This document shows positions 9,881-21,189 of a DNA stretch of 64,000 bases, one piece after another. A program made the translations under genes and the position numbers. Position 1 is the first letter of the stretch; every line of letters starts with the position of its first letter. The notes under the pieces were generated by a model. That model was not told where the DNA came from, did no database searches, and saw only the letters and a list, made by a program, of their open reading frames with translations. Source of the stretch: Bubalus kerabau (taxonomy: Eukaryota; Chordata; Mammalia; Artiodactyla; Bovidae); NCBI RefSeq assembly GCF_029407905.1, contig NC_073628.1, positions 84,378,501-84,442,500 of the forward strand, read 5' to 3'.

Positions 9881-12396
9881 TTTCCAGTATAAGATTCTTC
9901 AGTACCCAGAGACCCTTCCTTCCTATGATCTACTACTCTGATCATACTCCTGGCGACAGCACTAAAGGTGGAGAGGTTTGGGCAGTTTCTCTTCGCTCTA
10001 TTTTGAGAAATTCTGAGGTCTAAATGACATCTAGCTGCCTATGCTCACATTCAGGCACGTGAAACTACATGAGAGATGCCTGTTCCCAGCCCACATCCCC
10101 TTCTAAGTGAATCTGGCTGCCTGATCCTGCTTAGAAATGCTGGGTTATCAAAGGGCCACACTGGACTCACAGCTAATTAGACTGAGATGGACAAAGCTCC
10201 CAAAGACAGCTAATCCACAGGCAGCCTAATGACCTGGCATGAAAATGTGAACCAGTCAGTTGGATTGCTCTCACAGGACTTTGGAATCCTTATTACAGGA
10301 ACGAGCAGAAGGATCATGTGGTAAACTTGGGGCTGGTGTAGCACGTACAAGAGCTGTAGGCAGGAAACCAGGAATGAGGGAAGGGTTCCTGGGTGAGTGG
10401 GGCGTGCAGAACAGGTACAGAGACAAGAGAAACCACAGCACCTGATGAAAGCCAGGGAGAGAAAGGCAGGGAGTTGGCTTACCAGCTGGCAGCATGGCAA
10501 GAGGCTGGCACATTCTATCTGCCCTTAGATTTGTGAACAGCTGTGGCATTTCTGTGAATGACCCCTCCTTCCTCCAGACACCTAATACCTTACCTTACAC
10601 ATAAATATTTATTCATGATTAATTCCTCAGCCTAAAAAAACAAAAGCTATTTAAAAACACACACACACACACACAGTCTTGCTGCCCTCTGCCACTAGTA
10701 GTAGGAGATAGAATCTGGAGGAGAAAAATGCAAATTGTGCATGTTGTAATTCTAGGTTGAGACGAAGAAGAAAAATTTCCTCTTGACCCTCCCCTCAGGC
10801 CCCTTGTCTTCCTGGGTCCAGACCTCAGTATCAGTTCTTCCTTGTGTTATGAGAGCTTACTCTTCATTTCTTCCAGTCATTCATCAATCATTTAATAAAC
10901 ACCCCTCACTACACACCCGTTGTAATCGGCTCCCTTTGTCTCCTCTTTGAGGCAAGAAATTGTAATGCTTCATTCCATCAACACCAGCAGGACCTGATGG
11001 AGAAAAGTTTCTTGATCAATGTTTGTTACATGATCAGTATATCCACCCCAGGCATGGGCAAGAAACAGAAGGATTTTTCGACGTTCTGTTTTGAGGTGGT
11101 GCTGGACAGGGAAAAGCAAAGCTGGTTGGATCTATTCCTGCAGCAAAGCATCCATAGGTAGACTATTTACATGGGGAACACTTATCTCATTTCAAATAGA
11201 CTTTTCGCCCACGTGAAAAGCAGATTTCTGCACAGTTGCATTGGCTGTGTTGCAGATCTGATTCAGGCACAGACATGCAAAAGCCATGCATCTGCCATGA
11301 TCTGAGCCAGTGGTTTATATATACAAATGCATTTTCTTCATTGTCTGCAACCAACCGTGACCTGATAAGAGATGGATTGAAAAGACAGGCTCCTGCTTTC
11401 CGTACCTAATTGTGAACTTAGCCAACTTAAACATTCAAGTTGAAATGTAGTGCCAAGACTTTGCTCAAATTTCAACCAAGTCATTTGTTATCAGTTTAAG
11501 ATACTGGCTCTATGGTTTTGCACCACAAACACCCCCTCTCCAGGCATCCCCTCCCATCACTGGGCCTATTTGTCACTGAAGAGGCTGCTCTTAATGTAAA
11601 GTTTAAAAAGTGAAGGAATGAGGAGCAGCCTCAGCATCTACATGACAACTTGTCTAGATAACTGGATTTGTGTGATATCTGTGGACACCCCCAGGACAAA
11701 AAGAAGTGATGAGAAAGAGCATGGAGGACATGTAAGTTACATGACATTTATAAGACATTTTCTTTGAAGTTATGATATAGTCTACCTTGGGGTTGAGTGG
11801 TCTCAACGGGCCAACCCAAGAGGGCCAGAGAGGGCCTTTGAGTCAAACCTGTCCCCTTCACTAATATTTTATGAAGAGGAAGGAAGTGTAAAGTTTACAC
11901 ACAGAGTCTTTAAGGACAGAGTTTCAGAAAAGGTCACTGTGTAAGGTTCTAATACAAAATAGACAACTATCTCCAGCAAAAAGAGGAAGTTTCTTAGGCC
12001 TCACATTTCTCCTGTCCCTCACAATAAAGGAACAGTATTAGCAACATGAGATCATATCTCTGGTGCTTGCAAACCACCATCCATCAACACTGTAGGTGTC
12101 TAGAGCTTCCCCTGTAGACCCATGAACACAGCCTGTTTAGCTCTTGTTTGACTCAGGGGCACCTTGTTCCAGCCTTGGGTATTATTATTCATATTAAAGC
12201 CATTCGTTCACTCATCAAACCATTCTCAAGTTTTCCAGGCCAGAGCTGGGGGGCAGGGCAGGGGAAGAGAAGGACAGGAGGAGGTACATGAAGAAGACTA
12301 GAAGTCTAGGAAGTTCTTCAGAGAACTCACAGACTAGAAGGGGAGTCGAGCTTGAAAACAATGATGACTCCTTGCCATATGTGTTATAACAGCATT
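9881..12396. other. Long stretch of unique DNA
   Basis: About 2.5 kb has no recognisable interspersed repeat except a CA microsatellite. Short frames such as 10210-10549 show no motif. The block at 11040-11500 is complex, moderately AT-rich sequence containing an E-box CACGTG near 11210. It is the kind of stretch where conserved non-coding DNA would be sought. Confidence 0.5.
10654..10676. repeat. (CA)n microsatellite
   Basis: A short ACACACAC run of about ten units follows an A-rich segment. Confidence 0.9.
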
Positions 12397-12397
12397 A

Positions 12398-12522
12398 AGG
12401 GACTTCCCTGGGTGTCCGGTAGTTAAGACTCTGCTCTTCCAATGCAGGCTCAGGTTCAATCCCATGGTCAGGGAAGTAAGATTCTATGTGTTGCATGATG
12501 CAGCCAAAAGCAAAAACAAAAT
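12398..12522 (+). repeat. CHR-type tRNA-derived SINE
   Basis: It begins GGGACTTCCCTGGGTGTCC, has A-box-like GTAGTTAAGACTC and B-box-like CAGGTTCAATCCC, and ends in an AAAAGCAAAAACAAAA tail. Confidence 0.85.
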
Positions 12523-12639
12523 TCCCACCAATCAAAGTACCTGGAGAGCACAGTGGCAGGCTGCCCTTGGGCTGGGGGAGGAGGTGGGAAGGCTCTAGAA
12601 AAGGGCACTGTTTGAACTGGGTCATAAAGACTAAGTACG

Positions 12640-12766
12640 GTGGGCTTCCCTGGTGGCTCAGCTGGTAAAGAAACCACCTGCAATGCAGGAGACCGGGGTT
12701 CGATTCCTGGGTCTGGAAGGTCCCCTGGAGAAGGGATAGGCTACCCATTTCAGTATCCTTGGGCTT
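12640..12766 (+). repeat. Bov-tA SINE, 3'-truncated copy
   Basis: The tRNA-derived head GGGCTTCCCTGGTGGCTCAG and the first part of the Bov-A unit are present up to TTTCAGTATCCTT. A second full copy then begins. This makes a head-to-tail pair. Confidence 0.85.
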
Positions 12767-12975
12767 CCCTGGTGGCTCAGACAGTAAAGAATCCTCCTGC
12801 AATGCGGGAGACCTGGGTTCAATCCCTGGGTTGCGAAGATTCCCTGGAGAAGGGCATGGCAACCCAGTCCAGTACTCTTGCCTGGAGAATCCCATGGACA
12901 GAGGACCCTGGTGGGCTATAGTCCATGGGGTCGCAAAGAGTCAGACACAACTGAACAACTAAGCACAGCACAGAA
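12767..12975 (+). repeat. Bov-tA SINE, full copy of a tandem pair
   Basis: This is a complete Bov-tA: head GGGCTTCCCTGGTGGCTCAG, B-box GGGTTCAATCCC, Bov-A core, and end GACACAACTGAACAAC with a short CA-rich tail. It follows the truncated copy directly. Confidence 0.9.
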
Positions 12976-13426
12976 ACTCACTGGGCAAAGAAGAAAGAGT
13001 ATTGTAGGCAGAGGCCCAGCATATATAAGGGCTCTGGGCCCTCGAGGAGTAGGTGAAAGACTGGGAAGTGGGTGTGGCTGGAGCATAGTGTGGCAGAGGG
13101 TAAATAGTGGAGGAGAAGAGCCTGGAACAGCACTTTGGGGACATGCAGTGAAGTTCCCTGTTTGCTATGCTAATAGTTTGGACTTTTATTAAAAATAATA
13201 AGGGGCTCTGAGGAGTTTGAAGCAGAAAGTGACACAATTACATTAGCATTTTAGAACCATCTCCTTGAGGCAATGTGGAGGGATATATTAGAGGGGAGGC
13301 AGAGGCCAGTGCAGTGGGGCCATGTTCTTAGAGCACCTGTGCTGGGTGCTAGGACTTCAAAGATGACTTTCAAGAGCTTGCAAGTGAGGGTGTATACCAA
13401 TTATCTATCACCATAAATATTACCAG

Positions 13427-13653
13427 CAATGGGGACTTCCCTGGTGGTTCAGTGGTAAAGAATCAGCATTCCAATGCAGGGGACATGGGTTTGATCCCCG
13501 GTAGGGGAACGAAGATCCTACATTCCAAGGAGCAACTAAGCCTGCTTACCACAGCTAGAAAGTCCATGTACCACAACAAAAGATCCTTCATGGTGCAAGG
13601 AAGATCCTGTGTGCCACAGGTAAGACATGATCCAGCCAAATAAACATTTAAAA
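13427..13653 (+). repeat. CHR-type SINE with perfect target duplication
   Basis: It has head GGGGACTTCCCTGGTGGTTC, B-box GGGTTTGATCCCC and an A-rich tail. The 12-bp duplication AAATATTACCAG at 13415-13426 and 13654-13665 is perfect, which fixes both ends. Confidence 0.9.
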
Positions 13654-13693
13654 AAATATTACCAGAAACATAGTGCCTTAAAACAACACATAT

Positions 13694-13767
13694 TTTTCAT
13701 TTTATTTATTTTATTTTTTGAAATTTATTTCTTTTTAATTGAAGGATAATTGCTTTACAGTTATTGT
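13694..13767 (-). repeat. L1 3' fragment nested in the old LTR
   Basis: A T-rich segment ends with TTTTTAATTGAAGGATAATTG and GCTTTACAGTTATTG. The flanks share AACACATATTT on both sides, consistent with target-primed insertion. Confidence 0.7.
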
Positions 13768-14464
13768 AACACATATTTATTATCCCAGAGTGTGTGAGAT
13801 GCAGTGTGGCTTACCTGGGTCCTCTGCTTCAGGCCATGGATAAGGTGTTGGTCAGGGCTGAGACTTCATCTCAGGCTCAACTGAGGAAGGACCTGCTTCC
13901 AAGCTTACGTTGCCGATGGTGGGATTCAGCTGCTTTCTCGCTTTGGTCAGAGGCAGCCCTCAGTTCTTTGCCATGTGGACTCCCTCAGTGTGGCCACTGG
14001 CTTCATCAAAACATATGATCCGAGAAGGCAATAGAGAGAGTCTGCTAGCAAGACAGAAGTGGTGATCTTAAGATAATCACAGAAGTCACAACTCGTCGTC
14101 TTTTCCATGTTCTATTGCTTAGAAGCAAGTTCCAGATCCCAGCCACACTCAAGGGGAAGGGATTACACAGGGGCATGAACACCGATAGGTAGAAATACTT
14201 TGGGGTCATTTTAGAGTCTATCTCTAGGGAGGGAGACAGACCTATTTCAGAATATTCAGGAGAAAATAAGGTAAGAGTATTCTTGGAGGGTTGTGCATCC
14301 AAAGGGAGGTTATCTGGACCAATCTGGCTCCTCTGGTGATGCTTCCTTGAGAAGCTTGATTAGGAAGCCAATGCTGTGGGCCTATAAGATGTTGAATATC
14401 TGATCTTTTCCTGTTGTTCTATTCTTATTCTTTGTTTTAAAAATCTATGATGCTCACAGGTTGG

Positions 14465-14610
14465 GATTCCTGCTCTGACATTTAGAGCTGTGTGAATCTG
14501 GAAGTTAGGTATCTTCTCCGAGCATCAGCTTCCAAATTTACAAAATAGGAATACTGCTGCTTACCCTGCAGGGCTCTTGAGGGGTTAAATGAGAGGTGTC
14601 TACAGAAGAA
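14465..14610 (+). repeat. MIR SINE
   Basis: It reads TTTAGAGCTGTGTGAATCTG, then CATCAGCTTCCAAATTTAC, then AATAGGAATACTGCTGCTTACC and a GGGGTTAAATGAG end, all in MIR order. Confidence 0.75.
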
Positions 14611-15510
14611 CCTGCCTCGGGCTCTGCCACATCCAGGCCAAGCCAGGAACTAAGGTCACTAGTACAGAACCAGATGGACATTTGGCCTGTTCAAGGTCAT
14701 GCACAAAGCAAGCCCCAGCTATGAGAGACCCTGAGCTCCAGGCTTCTCCTGAGAGGGCTGTGATCAAGACTGTCACAGACACACCCACCATCAAGGTCAC
14801 CTCAGTGGTAAAAGTAGAATGCCCTTGTATCTTGTGGTATGGACACTCCATCCTTTTGATAACTGCCTGATAAATACTTGCTGACTTCCCTCTAGGCTGT
14901 GGGCTCCAGGGCCATGTCCTCCTCTCCAGATGCTCTGCCAGCCTACAAAGGGCAACTCCCTTCCACTAAGGTCCAGCATTCATTTGATGGCCTGGCACTG
15001 CCAGGCACAGAAGGGATGTGAAGCCAAGTCCAACATGGTGGACTTAAGAGACAGCAGAAATCTCTCAAGGTAATTACATCCTTCTTTCCCAAAATAATTG
15101 TAACCAAAATGACTGATGAGTGCCTACTCCCCCATCCCAGGTTCTAGAGTCCATAGCCTCCAACATTGAACTTGACTTCGAGTGTCCCTCAGTTTTACTT
15201 ATTATGTGCCTAGCTAAGGCACCTAACTCAACTAAGACACATGATTAAGGAGGGAAAGCTGCGGTAAACAGGGTGGGATAGGGTGGCTCCCAACTAAGGC
15301 AGAGCTCAGAAGATGGAGCTGGGGATAGGCTGGGAGCCTCTTCTTCTATCAGGACTCCTGAGCACAGCTTCAGTAATTAAATATTCTGGAAATGAGGCTC
15401 TAGAAGAATATCCCCCAGAGGAGTCCTGGAGCATGAATGTTTGTGTTGAAAGCTTCCCATCCAAATTCCATCTCCATGTGGTGCAATTGCCACCAAGTTG
15501 GATAGCTCAC
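14611..15510. other. Unique intergenic DNA
   Basis: No repeat or gene is recognised. The plus-strand frame at 14589-14870 (93 codons) and its minus-strand partner at 14600-14851 show no motif. Confidence 0.5.
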
Positions 15511-15519
15511 ATCATGTGC

Positions 15520-15795
15520 TGCTGCTGCTTCTAAGATACTTCAGTCATGTCTGACTCTGTGCGACCCCGTAGACGGAGCCCACCAGGCTCCCCCACCCCT
15601 GGGATTCTCCAGGCAAGAACACTGGAGTGGGTTGCCATTTCCTTCTCCACTGCATGAAAGTGAAAAGTGAAAGTGAAGTGGCTCAGTCATGTCTGACTCT
15701 TAGCGACCCCATGGACTGCAGCCTACCAGGCCCCTCCATCCATGGGATTTTCCAGGCAAGGGTACTGGAGTGGGGTGCCATTGCCTTCTCCGCAT
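15520..15795 (-). repeat. Bov-A2 SINE, complete dimer
   Basis: Two inverted Bov-A units are joined by the GCATGAAAGTGAAAAGTGAA linker and start with the GCTGCTGCTGC tail. A 9-bp duplication ATCATGTGC lies at 15511-15519 and 15796-15804. Confidence 0.9.
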
Positions 15796-15804
15796 ATCAT
15801 GTGC

Positions 15805-16817
15805 AGGAAATCCATATGAAGACTCCAGAATGCCCAGATGTATAAGAACTTCAAATATAGACATCTGTTCCAAAGACCACAGACACTCTGAAAAAGGATA
15901 GAGGTGGACTGTGAGATGCAAAGAATACTAAATTGCTCACATTTGGGAAGGTAGATTGTGAGACGTTAGGAAAGCTTGTACAAGGCTACTGCTTTTCCAG
16001 TGGTCCCTCCAGTCTCAGGGGTCACTGAACGTCCCCACCCTCTGTTGGTACAGGTGCTTATCTTGTATGGAGTATCACGGGGCAGAGCCCCGTAGTAGTC
16101 AGAGTTCTTAATGGCAAGCAACAGAAATTTGAGTTTAACCTTTATAACCAGAAGATAAATTTATAGTAAAGGATATTGGGGAGCTCATAAAATCACTAAG
16201 CATGCTGGAAAATCAGGCTTAGGAAATGGGGCAGGAAAAGGGGCGGTGCTGAGCCCAAGAACTAGTCCAGCACCAGGCACGGCTGTGTCAACACAGCTCG
16301 TGGTGTGGTGGGTTCCTCCTGGGTGCAGCCACCACGGCTGCCCCATCACCACCAACGTGGCCCTGCCAGGCCCCTGCTTCTCTGTGTCCAGATCTGGTGG
16401 GTGTGTCTGATAGGCTGAGCCTGGTCGAGATCTGTGCCCACCGCAGGGAGGCTGGAATGTGGGGCTCAGAGGCTGGGCAGCTAAAAGTGGTCCGTTGTCC
16501 ACTGGGGTTTATTTCAGGTCTCTTAAAACCTTCTCTATTTAAATAATTAAAAAGCAGTTACCTGTAAAAAAGAGAGAAGACAAATTTATTCCTAACCCTG
16601 TTGTTGAGCAGGCAAATTCTAGACTGTGAAGATAGAACAGAGGCAATCCCTGACCTTGGAAAGATGACACTTTTGTCAGAAACAAGTGTAACGAGCACGT
16701 ATTGAGTGTGTGACTGTGTTTGTGGTATTGCAGAGTACTTTGGAGAACAAGAGTGGTAAAAGGGCATAGAGTGTCAGAGGTATTGCTTTCTGAACTGATC
16801 AGAAAAGCACGTGTTTG
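15805..16817. other. Mostly unique DNA
   Basis: No gene is recognised. The stretch around 16095-16240 (CAACAGAAATTTGAGTTTAA and following) may be a worn interspersed repeat that I cannot classify. The 105-codon minus frame at 16185-16502 has no motif. Confidence 0.4.
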
Positions 16818-16928
16818 TACTCATTCAGTCGTGTCTGACTCTTTGTGACCCCATGGGCTGTAACCCACCAGGTTCATCTGTCCATGGGATTTTCCAGGCA
16901 AGAATACTGGAGTGGGTTGCCATTTCTG
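16818..16928 (-). repeat. Bov-A fragment
   Basis: An inverted Bov-A core runs from CATTCAGTCGTGTCTGACTC to ACTGGAGTGGGTTGCCATTT. It has no tRNA head. Confidence 0.8.
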
Positions 16929-17124
16929 ACTCCAGATCAGGAAAGACTGCCCTGCTAAGGTGACAAAGAGCTGCAAGGAGGGAAGGGGAGAGTCAGCAGG
17001 CTCCCTGCGGGGGAGGATCATCGACGCAGGAGACAGGTTGAGCAAAGGGCTTGACACAGGAGCACATATAAGCGTTCAAGGAATAACAGCTAAGAATTAA
17101 TTAGCACATTCTCCCAATTCCTTG

Positions 17125-17323
17125 GACTTCCCTGGTGGCTCAGTGGTAAAGAATTCACCTGCAATGCAGGAGGCACAGTTTTGATCCCTGGATTGGAAAG
17201 ATCCCCTGGAGAAGGAGATAGCAGCACATTCCTGTATTCTTGCCTGGGAAATCCAGAGGAGCCAGGCAGGCTACAGTCCATCTACAGTCCAAAGAGTTGG
17301 ACATGACTTAATGACTAAACAAT
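17125..17323 (+). repeat. Bov-tA SINE with perfect target duplication
   Basis: A complete element runs from GACTTCCCTGGTGGCTCAG to ATGACTAAACAAT. It has a small internal deletion in the Bov-A part and a short CATCTACAGTC repeat. The 11-bp duplication CCAATTCCTTG lies at 17114-17124 and 17324-17334. Confidence 0.9.
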
Positions 17324-17339
17324 CCAATTCCTTGCCACC

Positions 17340-17545
17340 AGTAGATAATAATCATAATGATATTTAAATTGTTTGAGCGCTTACTATGTTCCAGGCACTG
17401 TTCTAAGGACCTTGCATATGTCATTTACATGTATTAGTCATCTCACTCTCACAGCTATGGCATAAGGTAAATAAGATAATTATTCCCTCTTTAAAAGCAC
17501 TGAAATTGAATAACAGAAAGATTAAATAATTTACATAAGGACCAG
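17340..17545 (-). repeat. MIR SINE
   Basis: Inverted MIR order is clear: GAGCGCTTACTATGTTCCAG, then GCACTGTTCTAAGGACCTTG, then the GAACAGAAAG-like tail. The preceding bases 17113-17334 hold a younger SINE. Confidence 0.8.
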
Positions 17546-18137
17546 TTACAGAGAAATGAAGTTTTCCCTGTAGTGAAACACGGAATAATTATTACGTGAA
17601 CAGGCAAGCATATACGTTCCTCATTGGGGCTCGAGTACTTATAAAATGTAAAAAAATACTGTAAAATGAGGGTATTGGGAGGAATAATGGCTAAATCCTT
17701 AGCTGTGAACATCCATGAATTCTTCATTGCTAACAAAGAAAACATTGTCCCCTTTGCCGGCTTTGCATTATAAACATTTAAAAAGTATTTCATGTTTTCT
17801 CAATGTCTGCAATGAACATTTAAAGAGTACCTTGATTTCAAGTATTTGTTATTGCTTAAAAATTGTCACTGATAATAATTAGTTCGATGAATAAATAATA
17901 TGTCTTTATTTAGAAAAATTGTACCTTTCACATATGCAAAGCCAAATATTTTCCTACACAGATGGAAAGTCAACCAAGGGCTAGAGTTCAATTGACAGCA
18001 ACTTGTGGCACCCCAAACCATCCCATCCACCTGTCCATCTGTCCATTCATAGGAAAAGTATGTACTGAGCTCCTATTATATGCTGAATTGTTCATTGTAA
18101 GTTAAGATGTTGCAACATATTCAATGTTGGAGGATGT
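17546..18137. other. AT-rich unique DNA
   Basis: No gene is recognised. Near 18030-18085 the text CCATCCACCTGTCCATCTG and GAGCTCCTATTATATGC resembles a worn L2 3' end. Confidence 0.4.
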
Positions 18138-18366
18138 AAAAGAGTATGCATTTTGGAATCAGGTGTGCCTGGTTTCAAAAACTGGCTCAGCAATTACAGT
18201 GTAATTTGGGCAAAGCAATAAAAATTTCTCTGAGCTTCAAATTCCTCATCTGTGCAATAGTGATAATAATAATAATATCTACCTTCTCATGTTATCATAA
18301 ATATTTGATGTTGCATATGTAAAGCCCATGCAATCCATGCTTGACTTGGAGTAAATGCAATAAATT
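18138..18366 (+). repeat. MIR SINE, nearly full length
   Basis: It follows the MIR consensus from GCATTTTGGAATCAGGTGTG through CTCATCTGTGCAATAGTGAT to GGAGTAAATGCAATAAATTA. An ATAATAATAATA expansion is included. Confidence 0.8.
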
Positions 18367-18734
18367 ATGTCCCTTGGGGTCCTCTCTCCTGGATAGCACT
18401 TCAGTCCTTCAGATTTTCTCAACTCCAGGGCCCAGTGTCCCCATACGCTCCTAAAGGGCTCCCAACCCTCCTCCATTATTCATCATCAAGAGTGCAGTCA
18501 AAGGCCCCTTCAGGCAAGCTCCCACAACAGAGAAAGCCTGGTAGAATTCCAGAACAGGGTGGGGCTGGGAGCAAGAGGAAGGAATAAAACCAAGAGGAAA
18601 GGATAGACAAGCCGCAGAACCTGCTCTCTATCAAAACTCACCTTTTGGGTCTCTATTTTCCCAGCATAGAGTTTAACGTTAAACTTTATTGAAAGGAGGA
18701 AGAAATGAAGATTAAATTAGTAGTATTACTTCTC

Positions 18735-18845
18735 TACTGATGAGTACGGTAGGACTCAGAAAGGTTAATCGACTCGCCCAAGATCACACAGCTACACAGA
18801 TGGATTTGAACTCAGCTTGTCTGAAACAAAAGCCTGTGCTCATTT
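18735..18845 (-). repeat. MIR fragment
   Basis: Inverted MIR core: ACTCAGAAAGGTTAATCGAC, then CAAGATCACACAGCTACACA, then CAGCTTGTCTG. Confidence 0.75.
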
Positions 18846-18983
18846 ATTGGTGGGGTCACCAGACAGAGCCTGAGACACAAGGGTATGGCACTTTTATTTT
18901 GAAGTGCTCACGAAGGAAGGGGGGGTGAGGACAGGGAAGGATGTGAAAGGAAGGATATAGTCTTAGTTGAGGCTAGGTAGTTT

Positions 18984-19187
18984 TTCCCCTGGTGGCTTGG
19001 ATGATAAAGAATCTGCCTGCAATGCAAGAGACCTGGGTTCGATCCCTGGGTCAGGAAGATCCCCTGGGGAAGGGAATGGCAAACCACTCCAGTATTCTTG
19101 CCTGGAGAATTCCACGGACAGAGGAGCCTGGTGGGCTACAGTCCTTGGAGTCCCAAAGAGTTGGACACGACTGAGTGGCTAACACAC
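18984..19187 (+). repeat. Bov-tA SINE
   Basis: The element is complete, with B-box GGGTTCGATCCC intact. A perfect 9-bp duplication AGGTAGTTT lies at 18975-18983 and 19188-19196. This looks like one of the better-preserved copies. Confidence 0.9.
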
Positions 19188-19196
19188 AGGTAGTTT

Positions 19197-21039
19197 GTTA
19201 GCCTACTTGCATCAGGAGCTCTAGAGAATGAATTACACCACAGAGTAATTAGTCCAACTTGAGCCAAGAAGGCAACCAACTTTGTTCCTCTGGTACCTGA
19301 GTCATTGGCTATGGGCGGCAGAGCAGAAAGCAGACCTTCCCAGGTGAAGCATCTCCCTTTCCGTCAACGGCAATTCTGAGAGGCATTAGCAGCCAGTGGA
19401 CACAGCTACTGGGGACTGGCCCACCGCCCAGTGAAGGGATCTGGGCGAGCCATCAACAGCATTTTTTACATTCACATTGCATCCCTAACCATTGGCTGAA
19501 TGAATAAACGAGTGAATGTGTTTCTTCAGTAATAAACAGAATTGGTAATGTGTACTTCAGGAGTCGTTAGGAGGTGTAGATAAGCTTATGAGTATAAGTT
19601 AATTAGTCTAGCATTTTAAGTCCATAATAAATGAGAATAATTATTAGCTACATGAAATGATATTAATTTAGCAGTAACTAGCCAATTATATTACTAATAA
19701 TTATAATTTTATTTTTGTGACAATTGGCAATAAACCCTACTCTGAAGTCTCAGCTACTTAATGGAAAAAAGATGAAAACTTGCAAAATAGGAACTCCTGT
19801 CTACCTGACAGAGCAATGCCTTCTGGCTCAGATCTGCACATGGCAATTCAGTAACTAAAGCCCTGGGAGGCCAGGGAGGCTCCACTTCAACCCACATCCC
19901 CAGCATCCAATTTTTGTGAGCGTCAGGAATGACACTGCTCAGGATGGCCTTGGGCGTAGCTCACAGAGATTGGGCTCATCACCCTAGCCCTAAATACACT
20001 ATAGGATAAAGAGGGCGGGGACAGGGGAGACGCGGTAGGCTAGGAGATGATGGGAAGTGTCCCCAGCCCTGGGTCCTCGACCCAAGCCAGAGGCAAGCTG
20101 GCACCATCACAGCACTGCTATTTGTGCTGATGGCATTGTTTCCAGACCCAGAGGCATCAGCAAAGGTAAACCTTCTTGGGATCTTCCCTGATCTGACCTT
20201 CAGCACCTCCTGTCTGATGCTTGTCTACCCCCCACCATTCCCCTTCACCCCACTGATTACACTATTAAAATGCCCAGTTTCTGCTGAATTTTCAGAATCT
20301 CAAATGCATCATACTGTGCACTTTAGTGAATGCAAAAAGAAGCAAACCATTCCTATTCCAAATGCAGTGATTTCACTCTTGTTGAGATTATTTTTGCATC
20401 TTCTTTTTGTACCCTGGAAACACTTGATGGAGGCGGAAGGATGGTAGAATGGGGGAGAAGGCAGACCCTGGAGAAAGTCAGATTGGGCACAAATGTGATA
20501 TACATCTGCATAATCGTTTTTTTTATTTCTAGAAACATTGTCTGGGATCTGGAGCTTAATGAATTGGGTTTCTTTGCCGCTCATCCCTCCCCCACCTTAA
20601 ATACAGATAAGTTGTTCTCTCCTCTGCCCTTCTCTTCTCTAACTCCACCTCTGCTGATTACACCTCAGACTGCTCAGCCGTGTGTTCTCCCCAAATCAGC
20701 CTCATATCTAAGGCAGCCAGATGGAATCAAACTCACAGTGAGCCGGTATCTTCTGCTCCTTTGGTTCTTCCTCTCTCAGTTCAGGACCTAATGATATCAC
20801 CATCCAAGCTAGAAACCCTAGAGTCTTCAGTTTACCTTAAGGGAGTGACAGGGCTTCTTACTCACTGCCCCTCATCCCACCTGAGTTATCAAACTCAATT
20901 CTATTCCAACTTGTGACTCAAATCCACCCCTTCCACTCCTTGTCTGCCTCCACTGCTCAGGCACGCATCACCCCTGCATGAAACTAAGGTGATAGCCTTC
21001 TGGTTGATTTGTTTCTCCATCCCCCCCATCTGTCCATTA
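19197..21039. other. Unique DNA with a TAAT-rich block
   Basis: No repeat or gene is recognised over 1.8 kb. Between 19540 and 19740 there is dense homeodomain-type TAAT/ATTA text (TTAATTAG, AATTATTAG, ATTAATTTAG, CTAATAATTA). The frames at 20124-20447 and 20330-20791 (153 codons) lack recognisable motifs. Confidence 0.45.
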
Positions 21040-21165
21040 GTCTGTCCATTCTGCACATAAATTTTTACTGATCCCCTACTGTAGTCAAGCACTGCTTTAG
21101 ACCTGGGAACGCAAGGATGAACCTAACAAGATCCCTGTCCTTATGGAATTTACATTCCAATGGGG
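21040..21165 (+). repeat. L2 LINE 3' end
   Basis: It reads ATTTTTACTGATCCCCTACT, then AAGCACTGCTTTAGACCTGG, then CCTGTCCTTATGGAATTTAC, the usual L2 3' order. Confidence 0.6.
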
Positions 21166-21189
21166 TCACCGGGTAACACACAACAAATA

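Larger units (their letters stand above)
13380..14240 (-). repeat. Old LTR-type mammalian repeat hosting two later insertions
   Basis: Text such as GTGCCTTAAAACAACACA, TTATTATCCCAGAGTGTGTG, TTACCTGGGTCCTCTGCTTC and CACTCAAGGGGAAGGGATTA matches a widespread mammalian repeat that I remember but cannot name with certainty. It is probably a MaLR or ERVL LTR, inverted. It is interrupted at 13427-13653 and 13694-13767. Confidence 0.5.

Noticed and set aside
20330..20791. 153-codon plus-strand frame
   Set aside because: No motif or repeat match, overlapping frames on both strands, and no supporting signals.
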